15,943 bases of DNA from Pelagophyceae sp. CCMP2097 (Eukaryota; Sar; Pelagophyceae). Each line of letters starts with the position of its first letter. The first letter of the stretch is position 1. This document shows positions 14,919-15,943 of the stretch, one piece after another. The DNA is taken from NCBI GenBank assembly GCA_026770575.1, contig MU657175.1, forward strand, positions 136,457 to 152,399, in the 5' to 3' direction. Made by a program: the position numbers and the translations under genes. The notes under the pieces were generated by a model. That model was given only the letters and a program-made list of their open reading frames with translations, was not told the DNA's origin and made no database searches.

Positions 14919-15808
14919 ATGCCCGGTCGCGGCCGACGCTGTACCCGGCGGCCTGGGTCCAAGCGGCGGTGGAGCGATTGCCTTTGACGAAGAGGTCTGC
15001 GAACTTTGTAGGGGGGCTGCATTCCGACCTGTCTTCCGAGATGATGCGAGGCCGGTTTGTCGACTTTGCAAAGTCAAGGCACCTTTACAAAGTCAAGGTG
15101 CAGCTTCGTCGCGTTTACCGATCCGCAGTCGCGCGATGCCGTCGGGCGCGCTTGGAAACTTTGACCACACGCACATTTACGCGGCTCGCAACGTGAAATC
15201 GGACCCTACCCGCCTCGCTCACCTCTCCGCGTCCGACGACCGCGCGACCCGGATACACTGGCTCGCGGCGCCGCAGGGCTCGGAGCCGGCCTTTGGCGCT
15301 CTGGTGAAGATGGCTTTAGGCTCGGAAGAACCGCAGTATTTTGACGTGATGACCTCTTCACTTTAGCCCCCACTGGCGAACGCCCCCGGTCGCACCGCTT
15401 CTACGAAGCCACCACGGTCTCCTCGCTTTCCGTCCTCCAGCGTTTCGAGCACGTGGGGACGCCGAGTTGAAAGAAGCTTCTTTTTGTGACGTGCACGAGC
15501 CTTCAAACCTAAGCAGCGCTACGCGTCGCCTTTATGAAATCACACACATTGGAGACTTTGAATTCCAGACGTGGGATCCCCCCTGCATCAAATGGGATCC
15601 CGCGGTCCCCATGATCAAAGATCCATCGCGGCAACTCTTATACAACCAAGAGAGGGCCATCGCGAACGTGCAAGAGTCCTCCGCCGGCACGCTCCGAGAC
15701 CTCGAGGCCTTGAGGCACTCACTCCGACTGCCAGTCAGAGGGGCGAGGCCCGCCAGAGGGGCGAGGAAGCGGCACATAAGTTTTGTTGGAACTCGTCGCA
15801 GGCAGTAG
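14919..15808 (+). pseudogene. Unknown protein gene, coherent over three frames but broken
   Basis: The first frame (open from within the preceding repeat to the stop at 15364-15366) includes CELC and CRLC, 16 residues apart, which could bind zinc. It then reads LGNFDHTHIYAARNVKSDP and ALVKMALGSEEPQYFDVMT. Reading then moves to the frame with APTGERPRSHRFYEATTVSS and VLQRFEHVGTP (about 15357-15465). It then moves to a third frame with ELKEASFCDVHEPSNLSS, DFEFQTWDPPCIKWD and LLYNQERAIANVQ, ending at 15808. Each segment looks protein-like and adjoins the next without gaps, so one gene with two frame breaks is likely. There is no ATG at a sensible start and no known family. Confidence 0.4.
15062..15075. 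repeat. 14 bp perfect palindrome with adjacent direct repeat
   Basis: GACTTTGCAAAGTC is self-complementary. AAAGTCAAGG recurs about 21 bp later. The left flank of the 14217 element has the related GACTTGCAAAGAGTC. Confidence 0.6.
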
Positions 15809-15943
15809 GCTCTGTGGGCAGTGTCGCAAAAGAGTGGGCGATCCGATACTCTGGACCGGCGCCAGCCTGAGCGTGGCCTGCTCAGAGGCGGCGCCGCACT
15901 CGCAGTCGACGGCGCCCGCGCGAGGACCCTTCCCGGTCTCCGA

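Noticed and set aside
1..15943. CRISPR arrays, bacterial operons, insertion sequences or phage genes
   Set aside because: No regularly spaced repeats with unique spacers and no prokaryotic gene organisation; introns and telomeric repeats mark the DNA as eukaryotic nuclear.

Overview
The window looks like nuclear DNA of a GC-rich eukaryotic microalga, most probably a cold-water photosynthetic stramenopile such as a pelagophyte. This is an inference from four things in the sequence: short spliceosomal introns with GYGCGT-like donors, a TTAGGG-type telomeric array, WD40 and BTB-kelch proteins of the kind abundant in such genomes, and a secreted DUF3494 ice-binding protein typical of sea-ice algae. 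Nothing looks bacterial: there are no operons or Shine-Dalgarno spacing.

Layout. Positions 1-2390 are mostly non-coding, with small hairpins and a 318 bp MITE-like element (1716-2033). Positions 2391-4016 (+) hold a BTB/T1 domain followed by six kelch repeats, probably one gene, with one frame change bridged by a possible intron and another by a one-base frameshift near 3110. Positions 4338-5725 (-) hold a complete glyoxalase II gene that I could rebuild as seven exons and six introns; two introns are GC-AG and the first contains a duplicated decoy donor. Its start codon lies 28 bp from an interstitial telomeric array (5754-5808), which directly abuts a broken LINE-type endonuclease fragment (5809-6084, -). 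Positions 6085-8600 contain decayed coding sequence and tRNA-like T arms but no intact gene. Positions 8796-9623 are a cluster of strong inverted repeats. Positions 9700-10950 hold coding relics, an AT-rich palindromic element and small duplications.

Positions 11088-12170 (+) encode a seven-repeat WD40 protein interrupted by one in-frame TGA. Positions 12171-12926 carry two related GGGGCCCC palindromes. Positions 12927-13697 (-) encode the ice-binding protein, the clearest intact single-exon gene. Positions 13905-14156 (+) are an exon-like open stretch. Positions 14217-14918 are an element with perfect 33 bp terminal inverted repeats filled with GGGTCC/GGACCC repeats. From there to about 15808 (+) runs a coherent but frame-broken unknown coding region.

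The genes do not form a pathway. Glyoxalase II (methylglyoxal detoxification) and the ice-binding protein are housekeeping and cold-adaptation genes; BTB-kelch and WD40 proteins are interaction scaffolds from large families. The most unusual features are the splice-site duplication in glyoxalase II, the telomere/LINE junction, the 33 bp inverted-repeat element and the hairpin cluster.
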